Assembly: GCA_023435025.1 (NCBI GenBank)
Contig: JAEYSE010000093.1
Location: 23,439-87,438 of the forward strand
Source: Bacillota bacterium
Lineage (GTDB): Bacteria; Bacillota; Clostridia; Christensenellales; CAG-138
DNA length: 64,000 nucleotides
Direction: 5' to 3'
Part shown: in pieces, positions 24,681 through 34,232 of the stretch
Numbering within the stretch: the first letter of the stretch is position 1
Layout: each line of letters starts with the position of its first letter
The notes under the pieces: generated by a model
The model's input: the letters and a program-made list of their open reading frames with translations, nothing else
Told to the model about the DNA's origin: nothing
Database searches by the model: none
Made by a program: the position numbers and the translations under genes

Positions 24681-25232
24681 TTACTTGGAATAATGTATGA
24701 TAAGGAATATTTCCGCCTTATCTTTGCCTGCGTTTTCATAGCTATGCGGAACATCAGCCCGGAAACGGACCGAATCGCCTGCGAAAAGCGAGCAGGGCGC
24801 GCCGTCCACAACCAACTGGAGCGTGCCGCAAAACACGGTGAGGAATTCTTCCGTACCGGATAGATGCGTCTCGGATTCGAACTTTGTCCCCGGGAGCACC
24901 TCCAATCGGTAGGTTTCAAAACGCGTGCGTTCATCAAACGGGAACAATGGGTGATTGGTAAATCCCCCGCCGCATTCCACCAGGGGCCGCATGGTTCCTC
25001 CCTTTATGACCTGCATCTGCTGCGCGGGCTTTTCCAGAAGCGCGGAAAAGGAGATTTTCAGTCCATTTGCGATTTTCCATAATACGCTGATGGTGGGGTT
25101 GACCTCGCCTCGCTCAATCTGCCCGACCATGCTCTTGCTTACGCCGGTCAACTTTGCCACGGCGTCCAGGCTTAATTTGCGTTCCTCGCGCAGGGCTTTG
25201 AGGTTGTTTGCCACCATACCCGTTACGTCCAT
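24681..25232 (-). CDS. XRE-family regulator with C-terminal cupin domain
   Basis: A 183-residue repressor/activator. The N-terminal helix-turn-helix is LSLDAVAKLTGVSKSMVGQIERGEVNPT, shown here as spanning residues about 20-47. The C-terminal cupin (about 115-183) carries HLSGTEEFLTV and DSVRFRADVPHSYEN, which usually binds a small ligand. Related proteins control amino-acid or detoxification genes. It is divergent from the LysE exporter, so it is the likely regulator of that gene. ATG 25232 follows GGAGGCGGC. Confidence 0.9.
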   Translation of the reverse strand: MDVTGMVANNLKALREERKLSLDAVAKLTGVSKSMVGQIERGEVNPTISVLWKIANGLKISFSALLEKPAQQMQVIKGGTMRPLVECGGGFTNHPLFPFDERTRFETYRLEVLPGTKFESETHLSGTEEFLTVFCGTLQLVVDGAPCSLFAGDSVRFRADVPHSYENAGKDKAEIFLIIHYSK

Positions 25233-25252
25233 GCCGCCTCCAAAACATTCTG

Positions 25253-25281
25253 TTGACAATATATTGCACGAAGAATACAAT
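25253..25281 (+). promoter_or_regulatory. Sigma-A promoter of the LysE-family exporter
   Basis: TTGACA (25253-25258), exactly 17 bases, TACAAT (25276-25281). The promoter sits in the divergent gap, where the XRE-cupin regulator could bind; the gap is rich in TACAATATAC / GTATTGGATA repeats. Confidence 0.8.
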
Positions 25282-25355
25282 ATACAGCACATCCAGTATG
25301 CCGCACGTTTTGTATTGGATAGTATACCACAGGCAGAGCAAGGAGAAAACGGGCA

Positions 25356-25934
25356 ATGTTCAGTTTTCCAAACTTCCTGGCATATGTGATGCTTGCTACA
25401 TTCACGCCGGGGCCGAACAACATCATGTCCATGGGCAACGCAAGCCGCATGGGGTTAAAAAAGAGCCTGCCGTTCTGTCTTGGCGTAGCAGCGGGGTTTG
25501 CCCTCATCATGGCGCTTAGCTTTTTACTCAGCACGCTGCTTTATACCGTGATCCCGGCCATTAAGCCCTATATGCTGGTACTTGGTGCAGTTTATATTCT
25601 TTACCTTGCCTACAAAACATACAAAAGCAACGGAATTAAGGAAAGCGATACGGCACACACGGGATTTTGGACCGCCGTTGCCTTGCAGTTTGTCAACCCC
25701 AAGGGCATTATATATGGTATCACCGTGGCATCCGCCTACATTCTCCCATATTACCGTGAACCGGTTATTCTGCTGCTGTTCACGCTGTTTATGTGCATAA
25801 TCTGCATGATGAGCACGGTCGTCTGGGCGGCGTTTGGCTCCGTGTTTCAAAAGTTGTTTGCGCGGCATGCAAAGGTAATCAACACCATAATGGCTCTGCT
25901 GCTTGTTTACTGCGCGGTCTCGCTGTTCTTTTAA
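25356..25934 (+). CDS. LysE-family amino-acid exporter
   Basis: A 192-residue membrane protein of about six spans. The start FLAYVMLATFTPGPNNIMSM is the LysE/RhtB signature, with GFWTAVALQFVNPKGIIYG as the second family motif. Such proteins export amino acids such as lysine, threonine or cysteine. AAGGAG lies before ATG 25356. Regulated probably by the divergent XRE-cupin protein. Confidence 0.9.
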   Translation: MFSFPNFLAYVMLATFTPGPNNIMSMGNASRMGLKKSLPFCLGVAAGFALIMALSFLLSTLLYTVIPAIKPYMLVLGAVYILYLAYKTYKSNGIKESDTAHTGFWTAVALQFVNPKGIIYGITVASAYILPYYREPVILLLFTLFMCIICMMSTVVWAAFGSVFQKLFARHAKVINTIMALLLVYCAVSLFF

Positions 25935-25993
25935 GCTTCTTCCCATCTGTATTTCGAAAGGAAGTTTCTCCTGCGGAGAAACCCCGGGGTTCT

Positions 25994-26021
25994 AAAAAGG
26001 GCGTCACTGGCGCCCTTTTTC
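25994..26021 (+). terminator. Intrinsic terminator of the LysE gene
   Basis: AAAAAGGGCG-TCACTGG-CGCCCTTTTT, a 10-bp stem ending in a T-run. Suitable for the plus strand; also usable for the opposing gene. Confidence 0.8.
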
Positions 26022-26108
26022 GCTCCTTGGCGACGGCCTGCAGGCCTAGTATCGAGGGTACCCCGCCTTCCTTACCAAAAACGGATATGTTGGCTTGCCG
26101 GGTTCCAT

Positions 26109-26885
26109 TTATTCGGCCCCTTTGATGGTTCCCATGCCGTTGATCTGCTGGGAGATATCATCCGGATCACCGTAATATGAAATGGTGCCGGTCCCGTTGA
26201 TCTGCGCGTCCAGCGCGTCCGTCGCAGTCGCCCGAATGGTTCCTGCGCCGTTGATCGTGAGATCCGCTTCCTTTGCGCTCAGCTCTTTGGCGTCGATTGT
26301 GCCTGCGCCGTTCAGCTTGCAGGAAAGCGTATCCGAAGCACCGGAAAGCGTCAGGCTCGCAGCGCCGTCCACCACGAGTACTGTTTTTTCCACAGAGAGG
26401 TTGCTGACTTTCCCGTCCGCAGCCCCCGCAATGTTAAGCCCGAAGCGGGAGACGTTGGAAGCGTCCACATCAAGAATGTAGTCCCCTTCCACCCTGATGT
26501 ACTCGCAGGGCGCATACACGGTCACATGGAAAGAGTCCGTAAGAAAAGGGCTCCGCTCGTTCGTTTTGACAATGATTTTATCCCCTGTGATCTCCGCCTT
26601 GAGCGCATACCTGTCCACAAGCGCCTTGGCACAATCCACTTCCACACGCGGCGCGCCGTCCGCAGGTTTTACTGTGAGCGTCACGTCCCCATCGGCCAGG
26701 AAAACCAGCCCTTCGATTGAGAGGGAATACGGCCCTTGCCCCGCCGCACCTTCCGCCGTTACGGTAGTATGCGCGCCATCAAGGCGGATGGCCGCGCGGT
26801 TTACAGCACGCCGCGTAAAACCGCAGCCGGTCACCGCCAGCATTATAAATAGAAGAAGCGCTGCCACACGGATTGTTTTATTCAT
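26109..26885 (-). CDS. GIN-domain (DUF2807-like) surface lipoprotein
   Basis: A 258-residue exported lipoprotein. The signal peptide ends in the lipobox LAVTGC, so the mature protein is anchored through Cys 20 or so. The rest is a regular run of short beta strands ending in Asn/Gly turns (NIAGAADGKVSN, INGAGTIRATATDA, INGTGTISYYG, INGMGTIKG), which is the pattern of the head-GIN / DUF2807 beta-helix. Function unknown. ATG 26885 follows AAGGA at proper distance. Confidence 0.8.
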   Translation of the reverse strand: MNKTIRVAALLLFIMLAVTGCGFTRRAVNRAAIRLDGAHTTVTAEGAAGQGPYSLSIEGLVFLADGDVTLTVKPADGAPRVEVDCAKALVDRYALKAEITGDKIIVKTNERSPFLTDSFHVTVYAPCEYIRVEGDYILDVDASNVSRFGLNIAGAADGKVSNLSVEKTVLVVDGAASLTLSGASDTLSCKLNGAGTIDAKELSAKEADLTINGAGTIRATATDALDAQINGTGTISYYGDPDDISQQINGMGTIKGAE

Positions 26886-26922
26886 ATCCATTCCTTCTTT
26901 CTTACAAAATCAAGCGCCTTGT

Positions 26923-27783
26923 TTATGGCAATTGCATCAGTTCCAAAATAAATTCCTGCGCAAGCGTTATTTCGCAAACGTTTTGGACCCTGCCTGTCAT
27001 ATATACGGATTCGTCGGGCATTATGCTAATAAGAAGTTCGCCGCCGGGCATGTGAACAGACAACTCCCGGTCCACCAGGCCAAGCTTGTAAGCAGCGCTT
27101 GCGGCGGCACAACTGCTGCTTCCCGAAGCAAGCGTATACCCGGCGCCACGCTCATAAATTTCTATTTGAATGTTACGCCGGTCCAGCACCTTTAGAAGCT
27201 GCATATTGATGCGATTGGGAAACTGCTGCGCGCGTTCCACGTGAGGGCCGAGCGCGCAGGCTTTCTCCTTTGTTACTTCTTCCATGGGGATTACGCAATG
27301 CGGGTTGCCGATGGAAAGACAGGTTACGCGATACTCTTCCCCGTCAAACGTCATGGTCTCATTGATGACATCGCGGTCCTCACCTGCTACGGGAATCTCC
27401 CCGCTGCGGTACGTGGTTTTGCCCATAAGTACCTTCATGAGGTCGCCGCTTTCACTTAAATATTCCACATCCACATCCCCGCCGAGGGTGGAGAGCGTGA
27501 ATCGCCGTTCCTTCACATATCCCGCGTCTTTAAGGTATTTGGAGAAAATACGCACGCCGTTTCCGCTCTTTTCCGCCTCTCCGCCATCCGGGTTGTAAAT
27601 TTTAACCGCGATGCCTTCCCCGTCAAATATCGGGCCGTATAAAATGCCGTCCGATCCTGCGCCAAAGTTCCTGTCGCAAATCAAACGGATGCGCGCGGGC
27701 GTTAAAGGGAGCGCGTTATTTTTAGGGTCATAAATGAAATAATCGTTGCCCAATCCGTGATATTTTTTCAATGTAATCTGCAT
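26923..27783 (-). CDS. DapF-like epimerase homologue lacking both catalytic cysteines
   Basis: A 286-residue protein with the overall sequence of diaminopimelate epimerase: KYHGLGNDYFIYD, DRNFGAGSDGILYG, NPDGGEAEKSGNGVR and ERGAGYTLASGSSSCA. In true DapF the thiol pair is the Cys in CGNG-x-R and the Cys in A-C-G-S/T-G. Here both are Ser (residues 73 and 220); Cys 225 sits five residues later. The two-thiol racemisation mechanism should therefore not operate as in DapF. AAGGAG lies before ATG 27783. It may act on another substrate or use other residues. Confidence 0.8.
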   Translation of the reverse strand: MQITLKKYHGLGNDYFIYDPKNNALPLTPARIRLICDRNFGAGSDGILYGPIFDGEGIAVKIYNPDGGEAEKSGNGVRIFSKYLKDAGYVKERRFTLSTLGGDVDVEYLSESGDLMKVLMGKTTYRSGEIPVAGEDRDVINETMTFDGEEYRVTCLSIGNPHCVIPMEEVTKEKACALGPHVERAQQFPNRINMQLLKVLDRRNIQIEIYERGAGYTLASGSSSCAAASAAYKLGLVDRELSVHMPGGELLISIMPDESVYMTGRVQNVCEITLAQEFILELMQLP

Positions 27784-27977
27784 GGTTTCTCCTTTTGCCG
27801 TGTATTTGCGTAATATGCCTAGCGCATGGTCAACCAGACACTTCCAACATACTCTACCATGTATGCATCCGCGCTTCAATTGTAATTGGGAATTTTTTCT
27901 TTGACTCTACGTAGAGGATTTTTTTGATTTTTATATAGGAATAAAGGAGGTTTGGCATATACCCCCAAAAAAAACAC

Positions 27978-28004
27978 TAAATATTTCAAAAATTATCACG
28001 ATAT
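27978..28004 (+). promoter_or_regulatory. Sigma-28 (SigD)-like promoter of chemoreceptor gene 1
   Basis: TAAA, 15 bases, CACGATAT, close to the SigD consensus TAAA-N15-GCCGATAT. The same layout and the same -10 octamer precede the second chemoreceptor gene. It lies about 40 bases before ATG 28042. Confidence 0.65.
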
Positions 28005-28041
28005 CAAAGAATAGTATCCAAAAAGCATGAAGAGGTGCCGC

Positions 28042-30606
28042 ATGAAGCAAGTCAAATCTAAGGCTCCCCAAAAAGTCCCAAAGAAAGCAAAACCGGCAGT
28101 AAGTTTTACATCCTTAGTAAGAAAACTATACATCAAGATCCCTTTGCAGCTTTGCGTCTTCCTTCTCCTTATTGCAATTCTTGCTCTTGGCTTGGTCCAA
28201 ACAGTATTGACTTCGTATATGACTGAGCAGGCGCATGAGGATATTACAGCGCTCGCAACCAAGAACGCACAGCTTGCACGGGATTACTTTGAGGCGATGC
28301 AGACACAGTCCAAGACCCTGGCCATGATGTTCTCCAAAATGGAGGCGGACGTCAAGGGTACTTCGGATAGCAGCACGTATGTCATCCCTATTATCCGCAG
28401 CGTGCTTTACGGGTCTTTAGAGGATGCACGCATATTCGGTGCATACGCAGCCTTTGAGCCCAATAAATATTTCCCCTATACGCCCGAGGGCATCTCTTTT
28501 CACGCCTACCGCGAGGGGGATTCCGTTAAATTGGAAACCCAGTACAATCATAAGGAATATGCTACGGCTGATTATTATTACAACGCGTCAAACACAAAGC
28601 GCGCCTATATCACCGAGCCTTATGATTATGTGCTGAACGATGGCAGGACGATATCGCTGATTTCCATCAGTAATCCGATACTCAACGCGGAAGGTGTTTG
28701 CGTCGGCGTCGCCAACTGCGATATCCAGGTGGATACGATCAATCAACTCAGCTTTGATATGGGCAACCTGGACAGCTCATATCAGTATATATTGACTGGA
28801 AATAAGCATTACATCGCACATTCTGAGCGGCAAGACCTCATAGGTACCCCATATCAGTACAGCGACGAAGTCAATTCCGCTGAAATGATTAGCGCTACCA
28901 CCGGAAAGACCGCGATTTTAACGGAGGGCGTAAGCGCATTAACCGGCAAGGAGTCCCTTGTTGTAATGATGCCTTCTGTCATTACGGGGGTACAGAAACA
29001 CTTTATCAGCACGTTTGTGGTGGATAAGGCGGAAACGCTCAGCTCGCTTCACAATATGCTTGGGCTTGTGCGTCTGGGGTTGATCGGCTTTGTGTTTGTA
29101 TTTATGGCGCTGTTCTCACTCCTCATGCGGCGCGCGCTCTCGCCGGTGGGTAAGATCGTTCAGTTTTCCATGGATGTGCAGAACGGCAACCTGGATACGG
29201 ATATCAAGCTAAAATCCCGCGATGAACTGATGGATCTTTACAACGCCGTCAACGGCATCCGCAACACCATCCGCACATTGGTATCCGATTCCATACTACT
29301 TACGGAGGCCGCCGTAAAAGGAAACCTGGAAGAACGCGCCGACGCGGAGCAGCATAAGGGCGAATACAAGCGCCTGGTGGAGGGCATCAACGGTACGCTC
29401 GACGCGATTGTCGAACCGGTGGTGGAAATCATAGACATGCTGCAGCAGCTTCAGCGGGGCAACCTGGGCATGCGCATTGAAAAGGATTACCAGGGCGAGT
29501 TTGCGCTGATACGCGATTCGTTCAACGAAACGATGGACGCGCTCAACCGCTACATCGGCGACGTTGCGACAGTATTGAAGGCGGTATCCGAGGGGGATCT
29601 TTCGCAGGAAATCACATCCGATTTCCACGGCGATTTCATAACGCTCAAGGACAGCATCAATAATATTATCGCCTCTCTGAACACCACGCTTGCAAGCATC
29701 AACATTGCGGCGGATCAGGTGGCTTCCGGCACGCGCCAGGTATCCAGCGGCAGCCAAAGCATTTCCCAGGGTGCTACGGAACAGGCAAGCGCAATTGAAG
29801 AATTGACGGCTACCATTACGGAAATCGCCTCGCAGACCAAGGAAAACGCGAAGAGTGCAAGCCGTGCCAACGAACTTTCCATAGCTGCAAAAGAGGAAGC
29901 GGCTAAGGGCACCGGGCATATGCAGGATCTGCAGCGCGCGATGGAGGAAATCAACGAAGCCTCCGTGAGCATTAAGAAGATCATCAAGGTGATAGACGAG
30001 ATCGCGTTCCAGACCAACATACTGGCGCTTAACGCTGCGGTGGAAGCCGCCCGTGCAGGCCAGCACGGCCGCGGGTTCGCCGTGGTTGCGGAAGAGGTTC
30101 GAAACCTCGCAGGCCGCAGCGCGCAGGCCGCGAAGGAGACCACGGAGCTCATTCAGGGTTCTATTAAGAAGGCAGAGGCCGGTACCAAGATTGCAGACAA
30201 CACGGCGGCCTCGCTTGCGAACATTGTTACGGGCGTAGATAAGACCGTTGAGTTGGTGGGCCAAATCGCCGTGGCATCCAACGAACAAGCGACGGGCATT
30301 GCGCAGGTTAACCGCGGTGTGGATCAACTTTCCGACGTAGTGCAGACCAACTCCGCCACCGCGGAGGAAGCTGCCGCAGCAAGCGAAGAGCTTTCCGGCC
30401 AGGCGGAACTGTTAAAATCCATGGTGGCACAGTTCCATCTGCAGCAGGCGAAGCCCGTAGAGGAGGCGCCTGTACCCGAAGCACCCGAAACGCCTAAAAG
30501 AAGGCGACACAGCGTAAAAGAGGCGCCCGAAGCAGCACCCGCGCCCGAAGCACCCGAAATGCCCAGGATCGTGCTTGGAGATTCCACGGATTTCGGCAAA
30601 TATTGA
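28042..30606 (+). CDS. Methyl-accepting chemotaxis protein 1 (dCache, HAMP, MA)
   Basis: An 854-residue chemoreceptor. Order: basic head, membrane helix near 30-52, an external dCache-like sensor (about 55-325), second helix ([19 protein letters not shown]), a HAMP and a second HAMP-like unit ([20 protein letters not shown]), then the signalling domain with the hairpin tip [20 protein letters not shown]. The tail after residue 800 is Pro/Glu/Ala-rich and ends DFGKY. ATG 28042 with AGAGGTG is preferred over 28027. The nearest paralogue is 3.6 kb downstream. Ligand unknown. Confidence 0.93.
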   Translation: MKQVKSKAPQKVPKKAKPAVSFTSLVRKLYIKIPLQLCVFLLLIAILALGLVQTVLTSYMTEQAHEDITALATKNAQLARDYFEAMQTQSKTLAMMFSKMEADVKGTSDSSTYVIPIIRSVLYGSLEDARIFGAYAAFEPNKYFPYTPEGISFHAYREGDSVKLETQYNHKEYATADYYYNASNTKRAYITEPYDYVLNDGRTISLISISNPILNAEGVCVGVANCDIQVDTINQLSFDMGNLDSSYQYILTGNKHYIAHSERQDLIGTPYQYSDEVNSAEMISATTGKTAILTEGVSALTGKESLVVMMPSVITGVQKHFISTFVVDKAETLSSLHNMLGLVRLGLIGFVFVFMALFSLLMRRALSPVGKIVQFSMDVQNGNLDTDIKLKSRDELMDLYNAVNGIRNTIRTLVSDSILLTEAAVKGNLEERADAEQHKGEYKRLVEGINGTLDAIVEPVVEIIDMLQQLQRGNLGMRIEKDYQGEFALIRDSFNETMDALNRYIGDVATVLKAVSEGDLSQEITSDFHGDFITLKDSINNIIASLNTTLASINIAADQVASGTRQVSSGSQSISQGATEQASAIEELTATITEIASQTKENAKSASRANELSIAAKEEAAKGTGHMQDLQRAMEEINEASVSIKKIIKVIDEIAFQTNILALNAAVEAARAGQHGRGFAVVAEEVRNLAGRSAQAAKETTELIQGSIKKAEAGTKIADNTAASLANIVTGVDKTVELVGQIAVASNEQATGIAQVNRGVDQLSDVVQTNSATAEEAAAASEELSGQAELLKSMVAQFHLQQAKPVEEAPVPEAPETPKRRRHSVKEAPEAAPAPEAPEMPRIVLGDSTDFGKY

Positions 30607-30624
30607 GCGTAAATTCATGAACAG

Positions 30625-30654
30625 GCCCCGCGGTTTGACCGCGGGGCTTTTGTT
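30625..30654 (+). terminator. Intrinsic terminator of chemoreceptor gene 1
   Basis: GCCCCGCGGT-TTG-ACCGCGGGGC followed by TTTTGTT: a 10-bp perfect stem. Confidence 0.88.
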
Positions 30655-30710
30655 ATGGGCCCTGAAATGCTGTAGTTAATAGTAATCGTAATAAATATTC
30701 TTCCATATCT

Positions 30711-31124
30711 CTAAAAATCGTGCTGCTTCGTCTCCAGCAGGGCATTCGCCAGAATTTCTTTTAAGCGGTAGAAGTGTCCTTCCGCAAACGTATATTGCCG
30801 AAAATTCGTCTCCGTTCCAAAGCGTATTTCTTTGCACCCGTCGCACGAAATAATATATATATAGGTATCATCGCCGGAACAGATTGTCATGCTCATATCG
30901 AACGGACAGGCGGACGGGTCAGAAGGCTCCAAGGCGTTTAAGGCTTCCGCAATAAACTCAAGATCATCGATATTTGTGATTTCTCCGGTGATTTCTTCTT
31001 CTCCCGATTTCAAACTCAGGAGCACCGCGATTTTATCGATTTCGGATATTTTGGGGGCTCTTGGCGCACATCCAAAAATAAGCGAAACCATCAACAGCAG
31101 AAATATGGCAATTAGCTTTTTCAT
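30711..31124 (-). CDS. Small lipoprotein of unknown function
   Basis: A 137-residue protein with a lipoprotein signal peptide (MKKLIAIFLLLMVSLIFGC, lipobox LIFGC). The mature part is acidic and contains CPFDMSMTICSGDD and ISCDGCKEIRF, giving four more cysteines. No family is recognised. RBS is weak (GGGGCGAAC). It is flanked by the chemoreceptor terminator and by gapN, both on the other strand. Confidence 0.7.
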   Translation of the reverse strand: MKKLIAIFLLLMVSLIFGCAPRAPKISEIDKIAVLLSLKSGEEEITGEITNIDDLEFIAEALNALEPSDPSACPFDMSMTICSGDDTYIYIISCDGCKEIRFGTETNFRQYTFAEGHFYRLKEILANALLETKQHDF

Positions 31125-31422
31125 GTTCGCCCCGGAAACGCGTTCCCGGATTTCCTCCTTTCACAGATTTCCACCGCGGGCCGAGAACAAGCTGGTTTCT
31201 TATCATTGCTTGAATATATGATACGAAACAGACGATAAATGGCAAGGAAAACGGCATGCATTTTTCCGAATTTTTACAATATATTTACAATTTGTTGCCA
31301 TGCTCATTTGTTTTTATTGTCTAAACATTTTTCAGGCTGGTGTTGAGCATACCGCTCCCACGGGTAAGATATAATGCAAAAGGCTCATGTTTCCGGGTAA
31401 AGGGAAACGGAAAGGCGTATCC

Positions 31423-32880
31423 ATGTTATTTGAAGCAATCTGCACGCAGGAAAAAGAATACAAGAACCTTGTAAACGGCGAATGGGTAACTTCCGGCTCG
31501 ACAATCTCCATTCACTCTCCCGTTGACGGTTCATACTTAGGCACGGTGTCCTCCATGACGCAGCAGGAAGTAGATGCAGCCATTCAGGCGACCAAAACGG
31601 GATTTAAAGAATGGGCGGATACACCGGTATACAAGCGCGCGGATGTGTTTTACCGCGCAGCGGACTTGCTGGATGCGAACGCCAATACCATAGGGGATGT
31701 GCTGACCATGGAGATTGCAAAGGACAAAAAATCATCCGTGGCAGAAGTTGTCCGCACGGCAGATTTCTTGCGATATACGGCGGACGTGGGCAAAAGCCTG
31801 CAGGGCGAAACTATTGGCGGCGGGAACTTCCCGGGCGGCTCCAAAAACAAGGTTTCGTATGTGCAGCGCGTGCCGTTGGGCACCATACTCGCCATTTCTC
31901 CGTTCAATTATCCCGTGAACCTCTCAGTATCAAAAATTGCCCCAGCACTCATAGGCGGCAACGCCGTGGTATTAAAGCCGCCCACACAGGGGGCCATCAG
32001 CGCTCTGTATCTTGCACGGGTGTTTCAGGAGGCGGGGCTCCCTGCAGGCGTATTGAATACCGTTACAGGGCGTGGAAGCGAGATCGGGGACTATATTGTG
32101 GCCCATCCCGGCGTCCAGTTCATCAATTTTACAGGCAGTACGGAAGTCGGGCGGCATATCGCCCAGGTTGCCGGTATGGTGCCATTGATGCTGGAATTGG
32201 GCGGTAAGGATGCGGCAATCGTGCTGGACGACGCAGATCTTTCGTTCGCCGCAGAAAACATTGTGTCGGGTGCTTATTCCTATTCCGGCCAGCGCTGCAC
32301 GGCGGTCAAGCGCATTCTTGCTCCTCACGCGGTCGCCGACCGGCTTGCCCCGCTTCTGCTTGAGCGTATCAATAAACTAACCGTTGGCGACCCGAGAAGC
32401 GATGCCGTGATCGGCCCCCTGATCAGCGCAAAGGCGGCGGATTATGTGCAGGATTTGATCGACGACGCCATCGAAAAGGGCGCGAATGTGCTAACCGGCA
32501 ACCGGCGAGAGGGCAACATCCATTATCCGACGCTTGTTGACCATGTGACCACCGATATGCGACTGGCCTGGGAGGAACCCTTTGGCCCGGTGCTGCCGAT
32601 ATTGCGCGTGCACAGTATTGAGGAAGCGATTGGTATCGCGAACAGATCAGAATACGGCCTGCAATCCTCCGTATTCACGCACGACATCAACCTGGCCTTC
32701 CATATCGCGAACCGCCTGGAGGTGGGTACCGTGCAGATCAACAACAAGACCGAGCGCGGACCGGACCACTTCCCCTTCTTGGGCGTAAAGGCCTCCGGCA
32801 TGGGTACGCAGGGCGTGCGTTACTCCATCGAGGCGATGACGCGGCCCAAGGCTGTGGTGGTAAATGTAGAAGAGCGGTAG
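31423..32880 (+). CDS. gapN: NADP-dependent non-phosphorylating glyceraldehyde-3-phosphate dehydrogenase
   Basis: A 485-residue aldehyde dehydrogenase superfamily enzyme that oxidises glyceraldehyde 3-phosphate directly to 3-phosphoglycerate with NADPH formation. Catalytic Cys 292 is in SGQRCTAVKR and Glu 258 in LELGGKDA; NFTGST is the nucleotide-binding turn. The late motif RGPDHFPFLGVKASGMGTQG is characteristic of GapN. ATG 31423 follows GGAAAGG; an ATG at 31387 lacks a site. It is probably monocistronic, with a terminator after it. Confidence 0.93.
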   Translation: MLFEAICTQEKEYKNLVNGEWVTSGSTISIHSPVDGSYLGTVSSMTQQEVDAAIQATKTGFKEWADTPVYKRADVFYRAADLLDANANTIGDVLTMEIAKDKKSSVAEVVRTADFLRYTADVGKSLQGETIGGGNFPGGSKNKVSYVQRVPLGTILAISPFNYPVNLSVSKIAPALIGGNAVVLKPPTQGAISALYLARVFQEAGLPAGVLNTVTGRGSEIGDYIVAHPGVQFINFTGSTEVGRHIAQVAGMVPLMLELGGKDAAIVLDDADLSFAAENIVSGAYSYSGQRCTAVKRILAPHAVADRLAPLLLERINKLTVGDPRSDAVIGPLISAKAADYVQDLIDDAIEKGANVLTGNRREGNIHYPTLVDHVTTDMRLAWEEPFGPVLPILRVHSIEEAIGIANRSEYGLQSSVFTHDINLAFHIANRLEVGTVQINNKTERGPDHFPFLGVKASGMGTQGVRYSIEAMTRPKAVVVNVEER

Positions 32881-32972
32881 CTTGCCAAAAAAGATACGTT
32901 GGAGACTCTGCCTCCAAACCACCGTTCAGGGCCGTTACGGCCCTGAAAACCCATTTCAGGTGCATAATTTAA

Positions 32973-33002
32973 GCCGGACACAATGTCCGGCTTCTTGTTT
33001 TG
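32973..33002 (+). terminator. Intrinsic terminator of gapN
   Basis: GCCGGACA-CAA-TGTCCGGC followed by TTCTTGTTTTG on the plus strand. A second stem (CAGGGCCGTTACGGCCCTG) lies 30 bases earlier. Confidence 0.8.
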
Positions 33003-33015
33003 AGTTTTGATGATG

Positions 33016-33918
33016 TTACAAGCTCCGCACAGGCCGCGCCTCGATGTATCCACGGTAACCCTGCGGCTCCAGCTGAATGCGCGGGCCATCCTCATCCGCC
33101 CAGGTAAAGCCGTACAGCTTTGGATCGTAGCGGTCCATCGCCTCCATGACATACCCGACCTCTTCCATAAACATTTCGTCGTCATAAGGCGCGCCCTGGA
33201 ACACCATCAGCTTGCAGGGCGGCAAGTCGATGAGCTCATACCCTTCGGGCACGGCGTTCGCATAGTGCACAGGCACTTCCACACCCTGCACATACTTAGA
33301 GGTGCCGGGTTTGATCAATGCTTCGGGCAACCACATGCCCACAGGTTCATAAAGCGCCTCTTTTACGCTCACCAGCATTGGCCACACGTCGCAGCCGACT
33401 TCTTCGCAGTAGGCAAAATACTCCTCTGCTTTTACGCCCCGGCGGATAAGCGCCTTGCGCTCAGGACGCTCGATGACCTGCACGAATATGGTGCGATCCT
33501 TCTTTTCTTCCATTCTCTTCTCTTCCTTTTCTTTTAAAATCCGGGGGTAGGCCGAAGCCGGAAAGGGCAGGAACAGCTGGATCGGCGGCGTTGTTGCGCT
33601 GTACTTTTTGGGAGGCAGCCCGAACGCACGCGTGAACGCGCGGGTAAACCCCTCATGCGAGTCAAACACAAAATCGAGCGCCACATCCAGCACGCGGGCC
33701 TCATGGTCCCTTAAATACAGCGCGGCGCGGGAAAGCCGCCTTGCGCGCAGGTACGCAAACGGGGCTTTGCCCGTGTGCGCCTGAAACATACGCGCGCTGT
33801 GGTAAGGCGAATACCCTGCAGCGTTTGCAAGCTGATACAGCGTAATGGGTTCAAACAGATGCTCCTCGATATACGCCTGCATCCTACGGACTGCCTTCAC
33901 CGCTTCTGGAAGTTCCAT
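33016..33918 (-). CDS. AraC-family regulator with GyrI-like effector domain
   Basis: A 300-residue transcription factor. Residues about 8-110 form the AraC/XylS double helix-turn-helix (ITLYQLANAAGYSPYHSARMF; LDVALDFVFDSHEGFTRAF; FGLPPKKY). After a charged linker, residues about 145-295 form a GyrI-like/effector-binding domain (VIERPERKALIRRGV, PEGYELIDLPPCKLMVFQG). Such proteins (Rob/SoxS relatives) sense hydrophobic or toxic small molecules. Targets unknown. RBS GGGGGAGAGGG precedes ATG 33918. Confidence 0.9.
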   Translation of the reverse strand: MELPEAVKAVRRMQAYIEEHLFEPITLYQLANAAGYSPYHSARMFQAHTGKAPFAYLRARRLSRAALYLRDHEARVLDVALDFVFDSHEGFTRAFTRAFGLPPKKYSATTPPIQLFLPFPASAYPRILKEKEEKRMEEKKDRTIFVQVIERPERKALIRRGVKAEEYFAYCEEVGCDVWPMLVSVKEALYEPVGMWLPEALIKPGTSKYVQGVEVPVHYANAVPEGYELIDLPPCKLMVFQGAPYDDEMFMEEVGYVMEAMDRYDPKLYGFTWADEDGPRIQLEPQGYRGYIEARPVRSL

Positions 33919-34148
33919 ACCCTCTCCCCCTTGCTACCAATATACCTCGCGCAACCGCTAGTTTCTTGACCGCGCTTGCTGAAAAGTAAGCGAACCGTTT
34001 GCCGACGTGTATCATGTTTCTCCTTGCCAGTTTTCTTGCAGACAGTACAACGTGCCATGCCCTTTTATCGTTTCCTCGGGTTCGGATTTTTCATGGCAGA
34101 TCCCGACCTTCCAAACATTTCAAAAAGAATCTTTATGCAAAATTTCTC
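33919..34148. other. Gap before chemoreceptor 2, no gene seen
   Basis: About 230 bases with no convincing frame or hairpin. The SigD-like promoter of the next gene follows. Confidence 0.5.
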
Positions 34149-34175
34149 TAAGTTCCTGCACAAATATCACGATAT
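34149..34175 (+). promoter_or_regulatory. Sigma-28 (SigD)-like promoter of chemoreceptor gene 2
   Basis: TAAG, 15 bases, CACGATAT. The spacing and the CACGATAT element are identical to those before chemoreceptor gene 1, which strengthens both calls. It lies 57 bases before ATG 34233. Confidence 0.65.
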
Positions 34176-34232
34176 TATACCCATCACATTAGCCGTCCCC
34201 GGTACACACGGTTTGCCTGAAAGGAGATCATT

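Noticed and set aside
28145..28166. GACGCAAAGC on the minus strand inside chemoreceptor gene 1
   Set aside because: It resembles a GEMM core but lies in the coding sequence of a membrane helix, has no GAAA hairpin or closing arms, and is antisense to the gene.
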